Part shown: piece by piece, positions 7,565-16,202 of the stretch
Layout: each line of letters opens with the position of its first letter
How positions within the stretch are numbered: position 1 is the first letter of the stretch
Assembly: GCF_023634065.1 (NCBI RefSeq)
Contig: NZ_JALKCV010000002.1
Span: 310,001-374,000 of the forward strand
DNA: 64,000 bases
From: Microbulbifer litoralis
GTDB taxonomy: Bacteria > Pseudomonadota > Gammaproteobacteria > Pseudomonadales > Cellvibrionaceae
Direction: 5' to 3'
The notes under the pieces: model-generated
Seen by the model: only the letters and a program-made list of their open reading frames with translations
Databases searched by the model: none
Told to the model about the DNA's origin: nothing
Position numbers and translations under genes: made by a program

Positions 7565-8647
7565 CTATTCGATTTCCACGGTCAATGTCAGCGTATCCGT
7601 ATAGCTGCGATCCTGCGGATCGCGAAGCTCGCCGGACGGAACGCGGATAGTCAGCTGCATATTCTCGTCGCCGCCCCCGAGGCAATCCCTCTGGCTGTGC
7701 CCCTGCCAGCGGTTGCCCGAGAACTCGCCCTCCCCGAGCCACACGCGCCGGCGCGGTGGCTGCAATCCCTGGACCCGTACGCGGTAACCGACGGTATCGC
7801 CGGCGGAAGTGCCCTCCAGCAGGAATTCCCCACTGCCGTTGCGACTGTCGCCGCGCAGGCGAAAATCCGCACCGCCGCTGGTGTAGACGCAGAAGGTCTG
7901 CTGCGCCTCGGCGGTGCCGCCGCCGCTGGCGTCGATAACCATATCCTGCAGGCCGCTGATGCGGATCTGCGGTTCCACCAGCAGCCGTATCTGGAACGGA
8001 ATCGGCGGCCGCAGTTCCGCCCGGCCCTCAGAAACCGCGCCCCGGCAGTCACTGTCCTGCCAATCGCCCTGGCACTGGTAGAGGTAAAAATCAAACCAGT
8101 TGCTGTAGACGCCCGCCGCCAGGTTGGCGGATTCCGGCACGGTAACCTCGAAGGAAACCGGCGTCTGGGCGCCATCCGGTGCGCCCGGAAGCAGGGCGCT
8201 CTGCTGCGACGGTGCCAGTGCGCGCGGCCCACCCGCAGCCGGATGGGAGATGGCGATTTCCACCGGGATATCGCCGCCGGGGCCGGACAGCACGAAAGCG
8301 CCGGCGCCGCCGGTGGGGCCGCTGAGCTCGACGGTATAGTCGCGCTTTTCACTGCAGTAGGCGGTACTCCACTGATTGCCCTCCCACCAGGCCCAGCAAC
8401 TGCGGATCTGGAAGGGAATGCTCCCACTGCCCTGCGGGGACAGGGTATGACTGGCCTCCAGGTTACAGACACCGATGGCCTTTTCCCCCAGTTCATCCGC
8501 CGCCACCACCTCGGAGCCATCGCTGCAGGGGAAGCGGTTGCTGGAGTATTGGGACTGCGCCACCGCTGCGCTGCAGCAAAAGAGCACGGCAATAAGCAGG
8601 GCGCACAGCGCCCCGCCGCGGGTTGGGAATAATCTGTCGGGATTCAC
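7565..8647 (-). CDS. Fimbrial tip/adhesin subunit with spore coat U-like C-terminus
   Basis: Last gene of the minus-strand fimbrial operon, 360 aa, larger than the other subunits and therefore a likely tip protein or adhesin. It has a signal peptide (GALCALLIAVLFCCSAAVAQ) and eight or more cysteines in the mature chain. The C-terminal half contains the pattern FCVYTSGGADFRLRG and ends SYTDTLTLTVEIE; the same DTLTVTV ending closes the other two subunits of the operon and is the terminal strand seen in spore coat U (SCPU)-type pilins. The start codon is GTG at 8647 with a weak ribosome-binding site. A REP pair separates it from the preceding gene, so its expression may be lowered relative to the upstream subunits. 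Confidence 0.75.
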   Translation of the reverse strand: MNPDRLFPTRGGALCALLIAVLFCCSAAVAQSQYSSNRFPCSDGSEVVAADELGEKAIGVCNLEASHTLSPQGSGSIPFQIRSCWAWWEGNQWSTAYCSEKRDYTVELSGPTGGAGAFVLSGPGGDIPVEIAISHPAAGGPRALAPSQQSALLPGAPDGAQTPVSFEVTVPESANLAAGVYSNWFDFYLYQCQGDWQDSDCRGAVSEGRAELRPPIPFQIRLLVEPQIRISGLQDMVIDASGGGTAEAQQTFCVYTSGGADFRLRGDSRNGSGEFLLEGTSAGDTVGYRVRVQGLQPPRRRVWLGEGEFSGNRWQGHSQRDCLGGGDENMQLTIRVPSGELRDPQDRSYTDTLTLTVEIE

Positions 8648-8732
8648 TTCAGGTTTGTCTTTTCCGCCGCCAAAAACAACTGGTGCCTGGGTCTTTCAAG
8701 GCACTTTTAAACAGTTCAGGTCTCGGAGTTCT

Positions 8733-8826
8733 GTAGCCTGGATGGAGGCGCGCAGCGCCGGAATCCAGGATTGTAGTGCAGGGCCGCACCCTGTTCCCGG
8801 ATTCCGCTGCGCTCCATCCGGGCTAC
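8733..8826. repeat. Inverted pair of REP palindromes (BIME-like)
   Basis: A forward unit (GTAGCCTGGATGGAGGCGCG, from 8733) faces an inverse unit ending CATCCGGGCTAC at 8826, with about 25 bases between. It sits between two genes of the fimbrial operon, where such pairs commonly stabilise upstream mRNA or attenuate downstream transcription. Confidence 0.85.
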
Positions 8827-8877
8827 GCCTGTCGATCTGCAATCTCGAACTCCGAAACTTGTGTTAATCGGGAATTG

Positions 8878-9882
8878 TTACTGGGGAGTGACTGTAACAG
8901 TCAGTGTATCGGTATATGTGGATTCATTTGCGCTGTCCCAATCCGATACGGCTACGATGACCCGCGCATTGTCCACAATGCAGCTTTCGGTGCCGTTCCG
9001 GGGAAAGGATTGATCGATGTTGCCGAGCGGTGTGGGGGCGATGCCGCTGGTACTTGAGGTGTTGTCGATAAACTCGACATCGTAGGGCAGGCTCTCACTC
9101 AGGCCATTGAGTTGATAGGGGTAAATTCCTGCACCACTACTAGTGGAACCGTTTTGGCTCTCGAGCCTGACGTTGTAGTTTGCGAAACCGATACCGCCTA
9201 CGCAGATGTCCTCAAAGCCTTGAATGGGTTGTCCCGGGGAAACACCCGTGGAGGTCAAGTCCATGTCGTTCAGGTTTTCTACGACAGCGCGGGTTGGAAC
9301 TGCCAAGCTGATTGTAAATTCGACTTCCAGTGGGGCCGTACATAGATTCCAGAAAATATAATTACAGTTTTGTTGTTCAATGCGCAGTCTGAAGGTGCCG
9401 GAGTAGCTGTTGCCACTGAGCGATTCGGGGTTGATCAGGCTGATTGGTAGCGATACGGGATGCAGTTGTCTTCGTTCACTGAAATCCCCACTCTGGTGGC
9501 CGGGAGTCAGTGATTCCGTTTTGACACCGTCTGAGAAGCTCAAAGAAAAATCCGCACTGTCTACACCCGAGGCGGAATCAAGTGTGTAATTGAGGTCATC
9601 AATGGAGCTGATCGTGACCCGGTAGGGAAGTTCATGATTGCCATCTTGAGGGCTGTGACTGCGAATAAAGAAATTAATATTTTTGGGCGCTGTGGCCGGG
9701 TCGTAGCCAATAGAATTGAAATCGGGCAAGCAGACTTCAATGACGCTGGTGCCCAGGAAAATAATATTTCGCGTCGATTGCTGGCAGTTGGTTTGGGCTG
9801 GCAGTTGTAGTGACCAAAGGCTTCCCAATAGCAACAACCCCAATGTTATAGCGGGGGAAACTTTACCGCGGACCAGATGCAT
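8878..9882 (-). CDS. Fimbrial subunit, spore coat U-like
   Basis: Secreted pilin-type protein of 334 aa. The chosen ATG at 9882 has a strong GGAGGAG ribosome-binding site and is followed by a signal peptide (MHLVRGKVSPAITLGLLLLG...). It overlaps the end of the usher gene by 20 bases, so the two are coupled. The C-terminal half is homologous to the major subunit at 12426-12986: both share DICVGG-GF--Y----ES and the YTDTLTVTV ending. The N-terminal half (about 25-190) is an additional beta-rich region, so this is a two-domain subunit, perhaps an adaptor or minor tip component. The role is inferred from position between usher and the larger tip gene. Confidence 0.75.
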   Translation of the reverse strand: MHLVRGKVSPAITLGLLLLGSLWSLQLPAQTNCQQSTRNIIFLGTSVIEVCLPDFNSIGYDPATAPKNINFFIRSHSPQDGNHELPYRVTISSIDDLNYTLDSASGVDSADFSLSFSDGVKTESLTPGHQSGDFSERRQLHPVSLPISLINPESLSGNSYSGTFRLRIEQQNCNYIFWNLCTAPLEVEFTISLAVPTRAVVENLNDMDLTSTGVSPGQPIQGFEDICVGGIGFANYNVRLESQNGSTSSGAGIYPYQLNGLSESLPYDVEFIDNTSSTSGIAPTPLGNIDQSFPRNGTESCIVDNARVIVAVSDWDSANESTYTDTLTVTVTPQ

Positions 9883-12376
9883 AGTGCTCCTCCACCGCTT
9901 CACACTCCGCATTCCCCAACTCGATATCCCCAAGGTTCAGCCAATGCTCCCCACTATCCTGCCCGGGAATATCCACCTGGCACTGTTTCCAGCGCACCGC
10001 GGGCATGGTCAGCTGTTGTGGGTCGCGGTACATCTCCATCTGGAAGACACCGTAGTCGTCGGCCACTGCCGAGTATTCGCCGATTGAAATCTTCGCCCCG
10101 GGCACCGGCTTGCCGTCGCGCACGATGCGGCCGAGTACCAGGATCAGGGGCTTGATCTCGTACTCCGTGGAGGTCACATTGCCCGGATAGAGCGTCACGG
10201 TGTCCTGCCGCTCGCGGTAATCGTAAAAACCTTCCGCCAGCGGGCGCAACTGCACATCGTAGCTCTGGAAAGCGGGCAGGTTGATTACCGAGCGGCCGCT
10301 GCCGCGGGCGTAGCCGCGGCGCACGCCGTCCACCAGCACCTCGAATTCCTGGTCCGGGCTGCCGGCGATATCCACCATGACCGCGCTGGAAGAGGTCCGC
10401 TCCCCACCCCAGGCGAAGGCGTTACCGTTGCTCATGAAATTGGTGCTGAAGCTGCCCAGGTAGTTGAGGGAATCCTGTCCGTAGAGGCCGTTGTCGCGGT
10501 ATTCCAGTGTGGAGCTGAGGTGGCCGCGGCGGCCGGAGATTCCGGTGCGGCTGCCGACGAAATACTCGTCGCCGGACATCTCGCCGGAAAACTGCTGGTC
10601 GACTTCCGCTGCCCAGCGGTCGCCGTCGCGCCAACCGGCGTTGAAACCGGCCCGGGAATCCTCGCCGTCAGTGTTGCCGCTGTCGCCGCGCAGGCGCGCA
10701 CTGTGGTACCAGTGGTCGCCGCGATAGCGGAACTCGAAGGTGGCCGTGGTCAGCTGCTCGCCATCCGCATCGCTGTGGGCCAGGCTGAAGTTGCCGTTCC
10801 AGTGCCGGCCGCGGAAGAAATCCCGCCGGTATTCCAGCGTCGTCAGCCGGTCGGACGCGGCAAAGGTATCGTCCAGGGCGAATTCCGGCGAGCCGAAATA
10901 CAGGCTGCGGTCCTGCTCCGTATAGCGCAGCGACAGGCGGCCGCCGAGCAGGCCGCTGGTCAGGGCCAGGTTGCGGTAGTGGTAGCCGCGCCCCAGCAGC
11001 GAATAGTTGTCCACCGTCGCCTGTTGCCCGTCGGACAGGCGGGTTTCCGATGCGCTCAGGTTGAGGATTGGCAGTTTCAGCAGCGCGTGAAACCGGTGTC
11101 CACTGCGTCCGCTATCGGTGTAGACGGCGCTCGGCGAAAGCTCCAGGTACTCGCCGATCCAGCGGCCGCCCAGTTCGTACAACTGTTCGTTGCCGGTGGC
11201 GGCAATATTGAAAAAGGCCCCGGCGTTGTCGAGCAGTCGCCGGGAGAGCCCGCCCTGGATAAATTCGTCGTCGAGTTTTTCCGGCAGCAACTGTGCTTCA
11301 TCGATACGGGCGGGGCGCCCGGCCTGGAAGGTCCAACGCCATTCGCCCGGGGCGGGCAATAGGGAGTCCTTGGCAAAAAATTGCTGGAACTGCCGCAGCG
11401 GCCGGCCGCTCTCGTCATAGGTGCGGATTTCCAGCTGGTAGGCGCCGCTGGGCAGGCCGGAGGTGTCCAGCAACTGGTTGCCGGCTTCCAGCAGCTCGCT
11501 GTGTACCAGGCGGTTGTCCCGGTAGATTTCCACCCGGCCGCGCACCGGCATATTCACTTCCAGGGGCGCGCCCTGGCTGTAGCGGTTGTCGGCGCGGCTG
11601 TTGTTGGAGCTGCGGTATTCCAGCCCGTACAGGTAGGGGGTGGCGGCAAAGCTGCTGAGCCCGCCTTCCGGCTGCAGCAGCCCCACGGAGTAGGCGCGGC
11701 CGCGGAAATCGCGCGTCCACTGCATCTGGTATATCTGGCTGCCGCCGCTGTCGCTGGCCGCCCACTGGCTGTGCAGGCCGCTCTCTCCAAAACTGAGGAT
11801 GGACTGGCCGAACAGCGAGGCGCTGCGGGAATCGGTACCGCCGCTGCTGTCGACACCGGACCAGGTGCCGGTCAGGCTCTGGATAAACGAGACATCGCTG
11901 CTGGATTCCGGCAGGTAGGGATCGTCGATGGCCGGCTGTTGCGGCAGCAGCCCGGCGGAGACAAAGACGTCGACGCGAAAACGCCGCTCGTCGTAGATCA
12001 GGCCGATGGTCTCCGGGGTCAGGAAGCCGCAGTCCCGCTGCCGCTCGGTGTGGCAGACGCGTCGGGAGTTGCGGGGCAGGGGGCCGGACAGCGCCCGCAG
12101 CAGCAATTCGGGATCGAGGGTTTCCGGCAGCAGTGCGCGCACGGCCGCCGGGTTTTCAAACCGCAGCGTGTGCAGGTCCACGCTCACACGGGCGGCACCC
12201 AGCGGCCGGCTGCCGTAATAGATATCCACCACCAGCTGCTGGGCTTCGGTAAACTCAGCGAAGCCGCTCGGTGCTGCGGTATCCAGCCTGAATGCCGCGC
12301 TGGCCGCCGCCGCGGCCGGGTTGGCCAGGGCGCAGGAAGCCAGCGACAGCAGTACCCCCGCTATCGCGCGTTTCAT
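9863..12376 (-). CDS. Outer-membrane fimbrial usher (TcfC/CooC-like)
   Basis: Outer membrane pore of 837 aa that would accept chaperone-subunit complexes and extrude the pilus. It has a signal peptide, an N-terminal periplasmic region, a long central stretch of alternating beta strands (about 170-690) forming the 24-strand barrel, and a plug-like NMPVRGRVEIYRDNRLV segment inside it. The C-terminal part (KPLILVLGRIVRDGKPVPGA, and a final Cys-rich IELGNAECEAV region) resembles the C-terminal domain of CS1/CooC or TcfC ushers more than that of FimD. Length fits ushers (about 800-860 aa). It follows the major subunit and overlaps the next subunit gene. Usher identity is strong; the subclass is a judgement by eye. 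Confidence 0.85.
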   Translation of the reverse strand: MKRAIAGVLLSLASCALANPAAAAASAAFRLDTAAPSGFAEFTEAQQLVVDIYYGSRPLGAARVSVDLHTLRFENPAAVRALLPETLDPELLLRALSGPLPRNSRRVCHTERQRDCGFLTPETIGLIYDERRFRVDVFVSAGLLPQQPAIDDPYLPESSSDVSFIQSLTGTWSGVDSSGGTDSRSASLFGQSILSFGESGLHSQWAASDSGGSQIYQMQWTRDFRGRAYSVGLLQPEGGLSSFAATPYLYGLEYRSSNNSRADNRYSQGAPLEVNMPVRGRVEIYRDNRLVHSELLEAGNQLLDTSGLPSGAYQLEIRTYDESGRPLRQFQQFFAKDSLLPAPGEWRWTFQAGRPARIDEAQLLPEKLDDEFIQGGLSRRLLDNAGAFFNIAATGNEQLYELGGRWIGEYLELSPSAVYTDSGRSGHRFHALLKLPILNLSASETRLSDGQQATVDNYSLLGRGYHYRNLALTSGLLGGRLSLRYTEQDRSLYFGSPEFALDDTFAASDRLTTLEYRRDFFRGRHWNGNFSLAHSDADGEQLTTATFEFRYRGDHWYHSARLRGDSGNTDGEDSRAGFNAGWRDGDRWAAEVDQQFSGEMSGDEYFVGSRTGISGRRGHLSSTLEYRDNGLYGQDSLNYLGSFSTNFMSNGNAFAWGGERTSSSAVMVDIAGSPDQEFEVLVDGVRRGYARGSGRSVINLPAFQSYDVQLRPLAEGFYDYRERQDTVTLYPGNVTSTEYEIKPLILVLGRIVRDGKPVPGAKISIGEYSAVADDYGVFQMEMYRDPQQLTMPAVRWKQCQVDIPGQDSGEHWLNLGDIELGNAECEAVEEHYASGPR

Positions 12377-12425
12377 AGGTTGCGTTGGAGCGGCCCGCCC
12401 CAGGGAGGCGGCGGGCGAGACCCGA

Positions 12426-12986
12426 TCAGATCGCGCTTACGGTAACCGTCAGCGTATCGTTGAAGGTAGCGTCGTCGGTGTCCTGCCAGTCGTCGGAGTC
12501 CACAGAGACAAAGATCCGGGCATTCTCGGCACCGTTGTCGATGCAGTCCGCGGCGGTCCCCTGGCGGGTGAAGCGGCTGCTCATGGTGCCGTCGGTGCTC
12601 GGGTCGCCGTCGGTGTCAGTGGTGTTGTTGGCAAAGGCCACACCGTAGGGGACCACGTTGCCGAAAGCGTCACCCACCAGTTCGAACGCAGCCGTGCCGG
12701 CACCGCCGGTGGAGCCGTTGGCACTCTCGAAAGTGATGCTGTAGTCGTCGAAGCCGTAGCCGCCGACACAGATATCCTGGGACTGGGAGATATCGCCGTT
12801 GGCGGTGGCGTTCAGGGTCATGTCCTCAAAGCTGTTCACGATGATGAACGGCGTCAGCTCCAGGGTGATCAGGAAATCGCCCTGCGAACTGTTGGCGGTG
12901 GCCGCAGACGGATTGGTCGCGGCGGCAGTATTGAGGGAAAGTGCAGCTGCACCCACAGCGGCGAGCGCGCGGAGTGTTTTTTTCAT
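12426..12986 (-). CDS. Major fimbrial subunit (pilin), spore coat U-like
   Basis: First gene of the minus-strand fimbrial operon, so the likely major pilin: 186 aa with a short signal peptide (MKKTLRALAAVGAAALSLN). The mature chain is Asn/Thr/Asp-rich, with DICVGGYGFDDYSITFES and a terminal NDTLTVTVSAI strand, features shared with the two downstream subunits. Two cysteines (DICVGG and ADCIDN) probably form a disulfide. The ATG at 12986 has a G-rich ribosome-binding site (GGGGGGTA); the frame stays open upstream to 13064 but that extension would bury the signal peptide. Confidence 0.85.
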   Translation of the reverse strand: MKKTLRALAAVGAAALSLNTAAATNPSAATANSSQGDFLITLELTPFIIVNSFEDMTLNATANGDISQSQDICVGGYGFDDYSITFESANGSTGGAGTAAFELVGDAFGNVVPYGVAFANNTTDTDGDPSTDGTMSSRFTRQGTAADCIDNGAENARIFVSVDSDDWQDTDDATFNDTLTVTVSAI

Positions 12987-13290
12987 GTTCAGTACCCCCC
13001 GAGGGTCCTTTGGTCTTGATAGTTGCACCGGTTGCCGGTGCGTTTCCTTGAGCGGAGGGTGCACAAGTTGAATCCTGCGTCAATAATCGATTCCCTCGCT
13101 GTGGCCGCAATACTACGCATTTCGTGACTCAAGTCACGTTGATGGTGTTAAGTATTTCTCTTTTTTCGGCGTTATATTGTGCATTATGTTCGGTTGTACA
13201 GGTTGAGCGCTGCCGCTGGGCCCGGAACCGCAGCGGCGATATAATGCCGCGCCTGAATTTGCACACTTTTTCATCACAGCCAGGTTGACC
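12987..13290. promoter_or_regulatory. Divergent promoter region between the fimbrial operon and gltX
   Basis: A 304-bp gap separating minus-strand fimbrial genes from plus-strand gltX. It carries the CRP-like palindrome at 13123-13138 and an AT-rich patch (13137-13200) that should hold one or both promoters. I see no other gene here. Confidence 0.6.
13123..13138. promoter_or_regulatory. CRP-like palindrome upstream of the fimbrial operon
   Basis: CGTGACT-CA-AGTCACG is a perfect inverted repeat and contains GTGA-N6-TCAC, the core of the CRP consensus; only the outermost T/A pair is replaced by C/G. It is 137 bp upstream of the major pilin start and 153 bp upstream of gltX. Regulation of the fimbrial genes is the more likely role. 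Confidence 0.6.
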
Positions 13291-14763
13291 ATGACCGTAA
13301 GAACCCGAATTGCCCCTTCCCCCACCGGCGATCCGCACGTCGGCACCGCCTATATCGCCCTGTTCAACCAGTGTTTCGCCCGTGCCCAGGGCGGCCAGTT
13401 CGTGCTGCGCATCGAGGATACCGACCAGCAGCGCAGCACCCCGGAATCGGAGAAGGCCATCCTGGACAGCCTGCGCTGGCTGGGGCTGGACTGGCAGGAA
13501 GGGCCGGATGTGGGCGGCGCCCACGGCCCCTATCGCCAGAGCGAGCGCGGCGACCTCTATAAAAAGCACTGCGACGAGCTGGTGGAAAAGGGCCACGCGT
13601 TCCACTGCTACCGCACCGCCGAAGAGCTGGAACAGCTGCGGGAGCAACTGCGCGAGGCCGGCCGCACGGCGCTGAAGCCCAGCGACCTGGCGCTGCCGGA
13701 CGCCGAAGTGGAGAAACGCAAGGCCGCCGGCGAGCCCTACGTGGTGCGCATGAACGTGCCGGAGAGCGGCACCTGCGTGGTCGAAGACCTGCTGCGCGGC
13801 GCCATCGAGATCGACTGGGGTCAAGTAGACGCGCAGATCCTGCTCAAGTCCGACGGCATGCCCACCTACCACCTGGCCAATGTGGTGGACGACCACCTGA
13901 TGGAGATCACCCACGTGCTGCGCGGCGAGGAGTGGATCAACTCCGCGCCCAAGCACAAGCTGCTGTACGAATACTTCGGCTGGGAGATGCCGGTGCTGTG
14001 CCACCTGCCGCTGCTGCGCAACCCGGACAAGACCAAACTGTCCAAGCGCAAGAACCCCACTTCCATCCTCTATTACCAGCGCGCCGGCTTTATGCCCGAG
14101 GCGGTGCTGAACTACCTGGGCCGCATGGGCTGGTCCATGCCGGACGAGCGCGAGAAGTTCTCCCTGGAAGAGATGCTCGAGCACTTCGATATCCACCGCG
14201 TCTCCCTCGGCGGGCCGGTGTTCGACGTGGAGAAGCTGTCCTGGCTGAACGGCCTGTGGATCCGCGAGCTGGAAGACGAACAACTGGCGGACCGGCTGCA
14301 GGCGTGGCTGCTGAACCGCGACAACCTGCTCAAGGTGCTGCCCCACGCCAAGGGCCGCATGGAGACCTTCGGCGATTTCGCCCCGCTGGTCAGCTTCCTG
14401 GCCGCCGGCCAGCTGCCGCTCACCGGCGACAGCTTCAGCGACAACAAGCTGGAAACCGATGAACAGAAGAAGCTGCTGCAGTTCGCCCTCTGGCGCCTGG
14501 AGGCCCTGCGCACCTGGGAGAGGGACGACATCTTCCAGGCCATGAAGGCCCTGGCCACCGCCATGGACATCAAACTCAAGGACTTCAACGCGCCCCTGTT
14601 CGTGGCCATTAGCGGCACCACCGCTTCCTTCTCCGTAATGGACGCCATGGTCCTCCTGGGCCCCGACCTCAGCCGCGCCCGCCTGCGCCACGCCATCGAG
14701 GTACTCGGCGGCGCCGGCAAGAAGGTCCTGAAGCGCTGGGAAAAGGAATACGCCGCGCTGTAG
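13291..14763 (+). CDS. gltX: Glutamyl-tRNA synthetase
   Basis: Charges tRNA-Glu with glutamate in the cytoplasm; 490 aa (E. coli 471). The Rossmann-fold HIGH-type signature is [13 protein letters not shown] near residue 10 and the KMSKS-type loop is KLSKRKNP. The zinc-free insert and the anticodon-binding helical C-terminus (about 330-490) have normal length. ATG at 13291 is preferred over a TTG two codons upstream. It stands alone, with a REP pair and a RAYT gene downstream. Confidence 0.97.
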   Translation: MTVRTRIAPSPTGDPHVGTAYIALFNQCFARAQGGQFVLRIEDTDQQRSTPESEKAILDSLRWLGLDWQEGPDVGGAHGPYRQSERGDLYKKHCDELVEKGHAFHCYRTAEELEQLREQLREAGRTALKPSDLALPDAEVEKRKAAGEPYVVRMNVPESGTCVVEDLLRGAIEIDWGQVDAQILLKSDGMPTYHLANVVDDHLMEITHVLRGEEWINSAPKHKLLYEYFGWEMPVLCHLPLLRNPDKTKLSKRKNPTSILYYQRAGFMPEAVLNYLGRMGWSMPDEREKFSLEEMLEHFDIHRVSLGGPVFDVEKLSWLNGLWIRELEDEQLADRLQAWLLNRDNLLKVLPHAKGRMETFGDFAPLVSFLAAGQLPLTGDSFSDNKLETDEQKKLLQFALWRLEALRTWERDDIFQAMKALATAMDIKLKDFNAPLFVAISGTTASFSVMDAMVLLGPDLSRARLRHAIEVLGGAGKKVLKRWEKEYAAL

Positions 14764-14785
14764 ACACCAAACCCGGAAAAACGGC

Positions 14786-14872
14786 GTAGCCCGGATGAAG
14801 CGCAGCGGAATCCGGGAGCCTGCGGGCTGTAGCGGACTCCACCCGGATTCCGCTTCGCTCCATCCGCCCGAC
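14786..14872. repeat. REP pair between gltX and the RAYT gene
   Basis: Forward unit GTAGCCCGGATGAAGCGCAG from 14786 and a degenerate inverse unit ending CTCCATCCGCCCGAC. It ends 19 bases before the RAYT start codon, as is usual for REP-RAYT loci. Confidence 0.85.
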
Positions 14873-14891
14873 CAACCACCAAGGAGGGAAA

Positions 14892-15419
14892 ATGGTCACC
14901 TACCGCCGCAACCGTCTCCCCGGTGGCACCTACTTTTTCACCGTCACTCTGAGGAACCGCGATGCCACCACCCTCACTGATCATATCGACGCCCTCCGCC
15001 AAGCCTTCCGCTCCACCAGAAACAAATACCCCTTCACCCTCGACGCCGTAGTCATCCTCCCTGACCACCTCCACACCATCTGGACCCTGCCACTCAAAGA
15101 CGATGACTACCCGACCCGATGGCGATCCCTGAAAAGTCTGTTCGTCCGGGCATTGAAGAAGCGCGGGATCCCGCTGTCTCGCGACGCAAAGGGAGAGTAT
15201 GCCCTCTGGCAGAGACGCTACTGGGAACACACCATCCGCGACAGCGAAGACCTGAGCCGCCATATGGATTACATCCACTACAACCCGGTAAAGCACGGCC
15301 TGGTCAAACGGGCACGGGACTGGCCACATTCGTCGTTTCATCGATGGGTAGAGAGTGGGGTATACGATCTGGACTGGGGAGGCCCGGAGCCGTTGGAAGA
15401 AGAAGGCTATGGCGAGTAG
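14892..15419 (+). CDS. REP-associated tyrosine transposase (RAYT, TnpA_REP)
   Basis: Single-strand DNA transposase of the Y1 family, 175 aa, that mobilises or maintains REP/BIME palindromes. The expected motifs are present: YRRNRLPGGTYFFTV at the N-terminus, the HUH-variant DHLHTIW (about 59-65), and the catalytic tyrosine region YIHYNPVKHGLV (about 125-136). A strong AAGGAGG lies just before the ATG. It is flanked by REP units on both sides, including a five-period array downstream, which is the standard arrangement for a domesticated single-copy RAYT. The reading frame is intact, so activity is plausible. Confidence 0.95.
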   Translation: MVTYRRNRLPGGTYFFTVTLRNRDATTLTDHIDALRQAFRSTRNKYPFTLDAVVILPDHLHTIWTLPLKDDDYPTRWRSLKSLFVRALKKRGIPLSRDAKGEYALWQRRYWEHTIRDSEDLSRHMDYIHYNPVKHGLVKRARDWPHSSFHRWVESGVYDLDWGGPEPLEEEGYGE

Positions 15420-15445
15420 TGAGCCCCTCCGGAACCCGGCAACAC

Positions 15446-15940
15446 GTAGCCCGGATGAAGCGCAGCGCAATCCGGGAGCCCAGGGGCAGTAGCGCACTCC
15501 CCCCCCGGATTCCGCTTCGCTCCATCCAGGCTACACCCGAAAACGGCAACTCCGCATCCGTAGCCCGGATGAAGCGCAGCGCAATCCGGGAGCCCAGAGG
15601 CAGTAGCGCACTCCGCCCCGGATTCCGCTTCGCTCCATCCAGGCTACACCCGAAAACGGCCCCCATCGCAACGGCGTAGCCCGGATGAAGCGCAGCGTAA
15701 TCCGGGAACCCAGGGGCGGTAGCGCACTCCGCCCCGGATTCCGCTTCGCTCCATCCAGGCTACACCCGAAAATGGCCCCCCACCGCAACGGCGTAGCCCG
15801 GATGAAGCGCAGCGTAATCCGGGAGCCCGGGGGCAGTAGCGCACTCCACCCGGATTCCGCTTCGCTCCATCCAGGCTACACCCGAAAACGGCAACCCCGT
15901 ATCCGTAGCCCGGATGAAGCGCAGCGGAATCCGGGAGCCC
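15446..15940. repeat. BIME array: tandem REP head-to-head pairs with ~115-bp period
   Basis: Forward REP units start at 15446, 15561, 15676, 15793 and 15905 (periods 115, 115, 117, 112). In each of the first four, the forward palindrome is followed by a GCAGTAGCGCACTCC-like spacer, an inverse palindrome ending CATCCAGGCTAC, and a linker beginning ACCCGAAAA. The final unit is forward only. Units differ by a few bases, showing drift after tandem amplification. Confidence 0.95.
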
Positions 15941-16023
15941 CTATCTCCCGGGCCCTGACCGGCAGTTCAACCGGGCGCTGGCCTGCCCCGGCTAACTGAT
16001 TGATTAAAAAGTTGTTTTTCTTG

Positions 16024-16051
16024 TTGACAGGGGCCGGGGCGCTGTTAAAAT
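16024..16051 (+). promoter_or_regulatory. Sigma-70 promoter for tRNA-Ala
   Basis: TTGACA at 16024-16029, a 16-base spacer and TAAAAT at 16046-16051, followed directly by a GC-rich discriminator (GCGCCCCGC) as in stringently controlled stable-RNA promoters. The tRNA starts 33 bases after the -10. Confidence 0.85.
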
Positions 16052-16083
16052 GCGCCCCGCTTTCGACGGAAAGCAAACAATTT

Positions 16084-16159
16084 GGGGCTATAGCTCAGCT
16101 GGGAGAGCGCAACACTGGCAGTGTTGAGGTCAGCGGTTCGATCCCGCTTAGCTCCACCA
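16084..16159 (+). tRNA. tRNA-Ala (anticodon GGC)
   Basis: A 76-nt cloverleaf starting GGGGCTATAGCTCAGC and ending GCTCCACCA, with CCA encoded. The anticodon stem CAACA/TGTTG encloses the loop CTGGCAG, giving anticodon GGC (reads GCC and GCU). The T arm contains GGTTCGATCCC. Acceptor stem GGGGCTA pairs with TAGCTCC apart from one G-T pair. Only the anticodon stem differs much from E. coli alaW/alaX. Confidence 0.97.
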
Positions 16160-16166
16160 AATTTGG

Positions 16167-16202
16167 AAGGCCGCATCCGAAAGGGTGCGGCCTTCTTTTT
16201 TT
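16167..16202 (+). terminator. Rho-independent terminator after tRNA-Ala
   Basis: AAGGCCGCATCC pairs with GGGTGCGGCCTT (one G-T/A mismatch position) around a GAAA-type loop, followed by a run of seven T. Confidence 0.9.

Noticed and set aside
7532..8632. Plus-strand open frame opposite the fimbrial tip gene
   Set aside because: No signal peptide or family; the minus-strand frame has a signal peptide, and its C-terminus is homologous to that of its neighbours.
15446..15940. Possible CRISPR array
   Set aside because: The periodic repeats are palindromic REP units with conserved, not unique, spacers, a period near 115 bp and a RAYT gene beside them; no cas genes.
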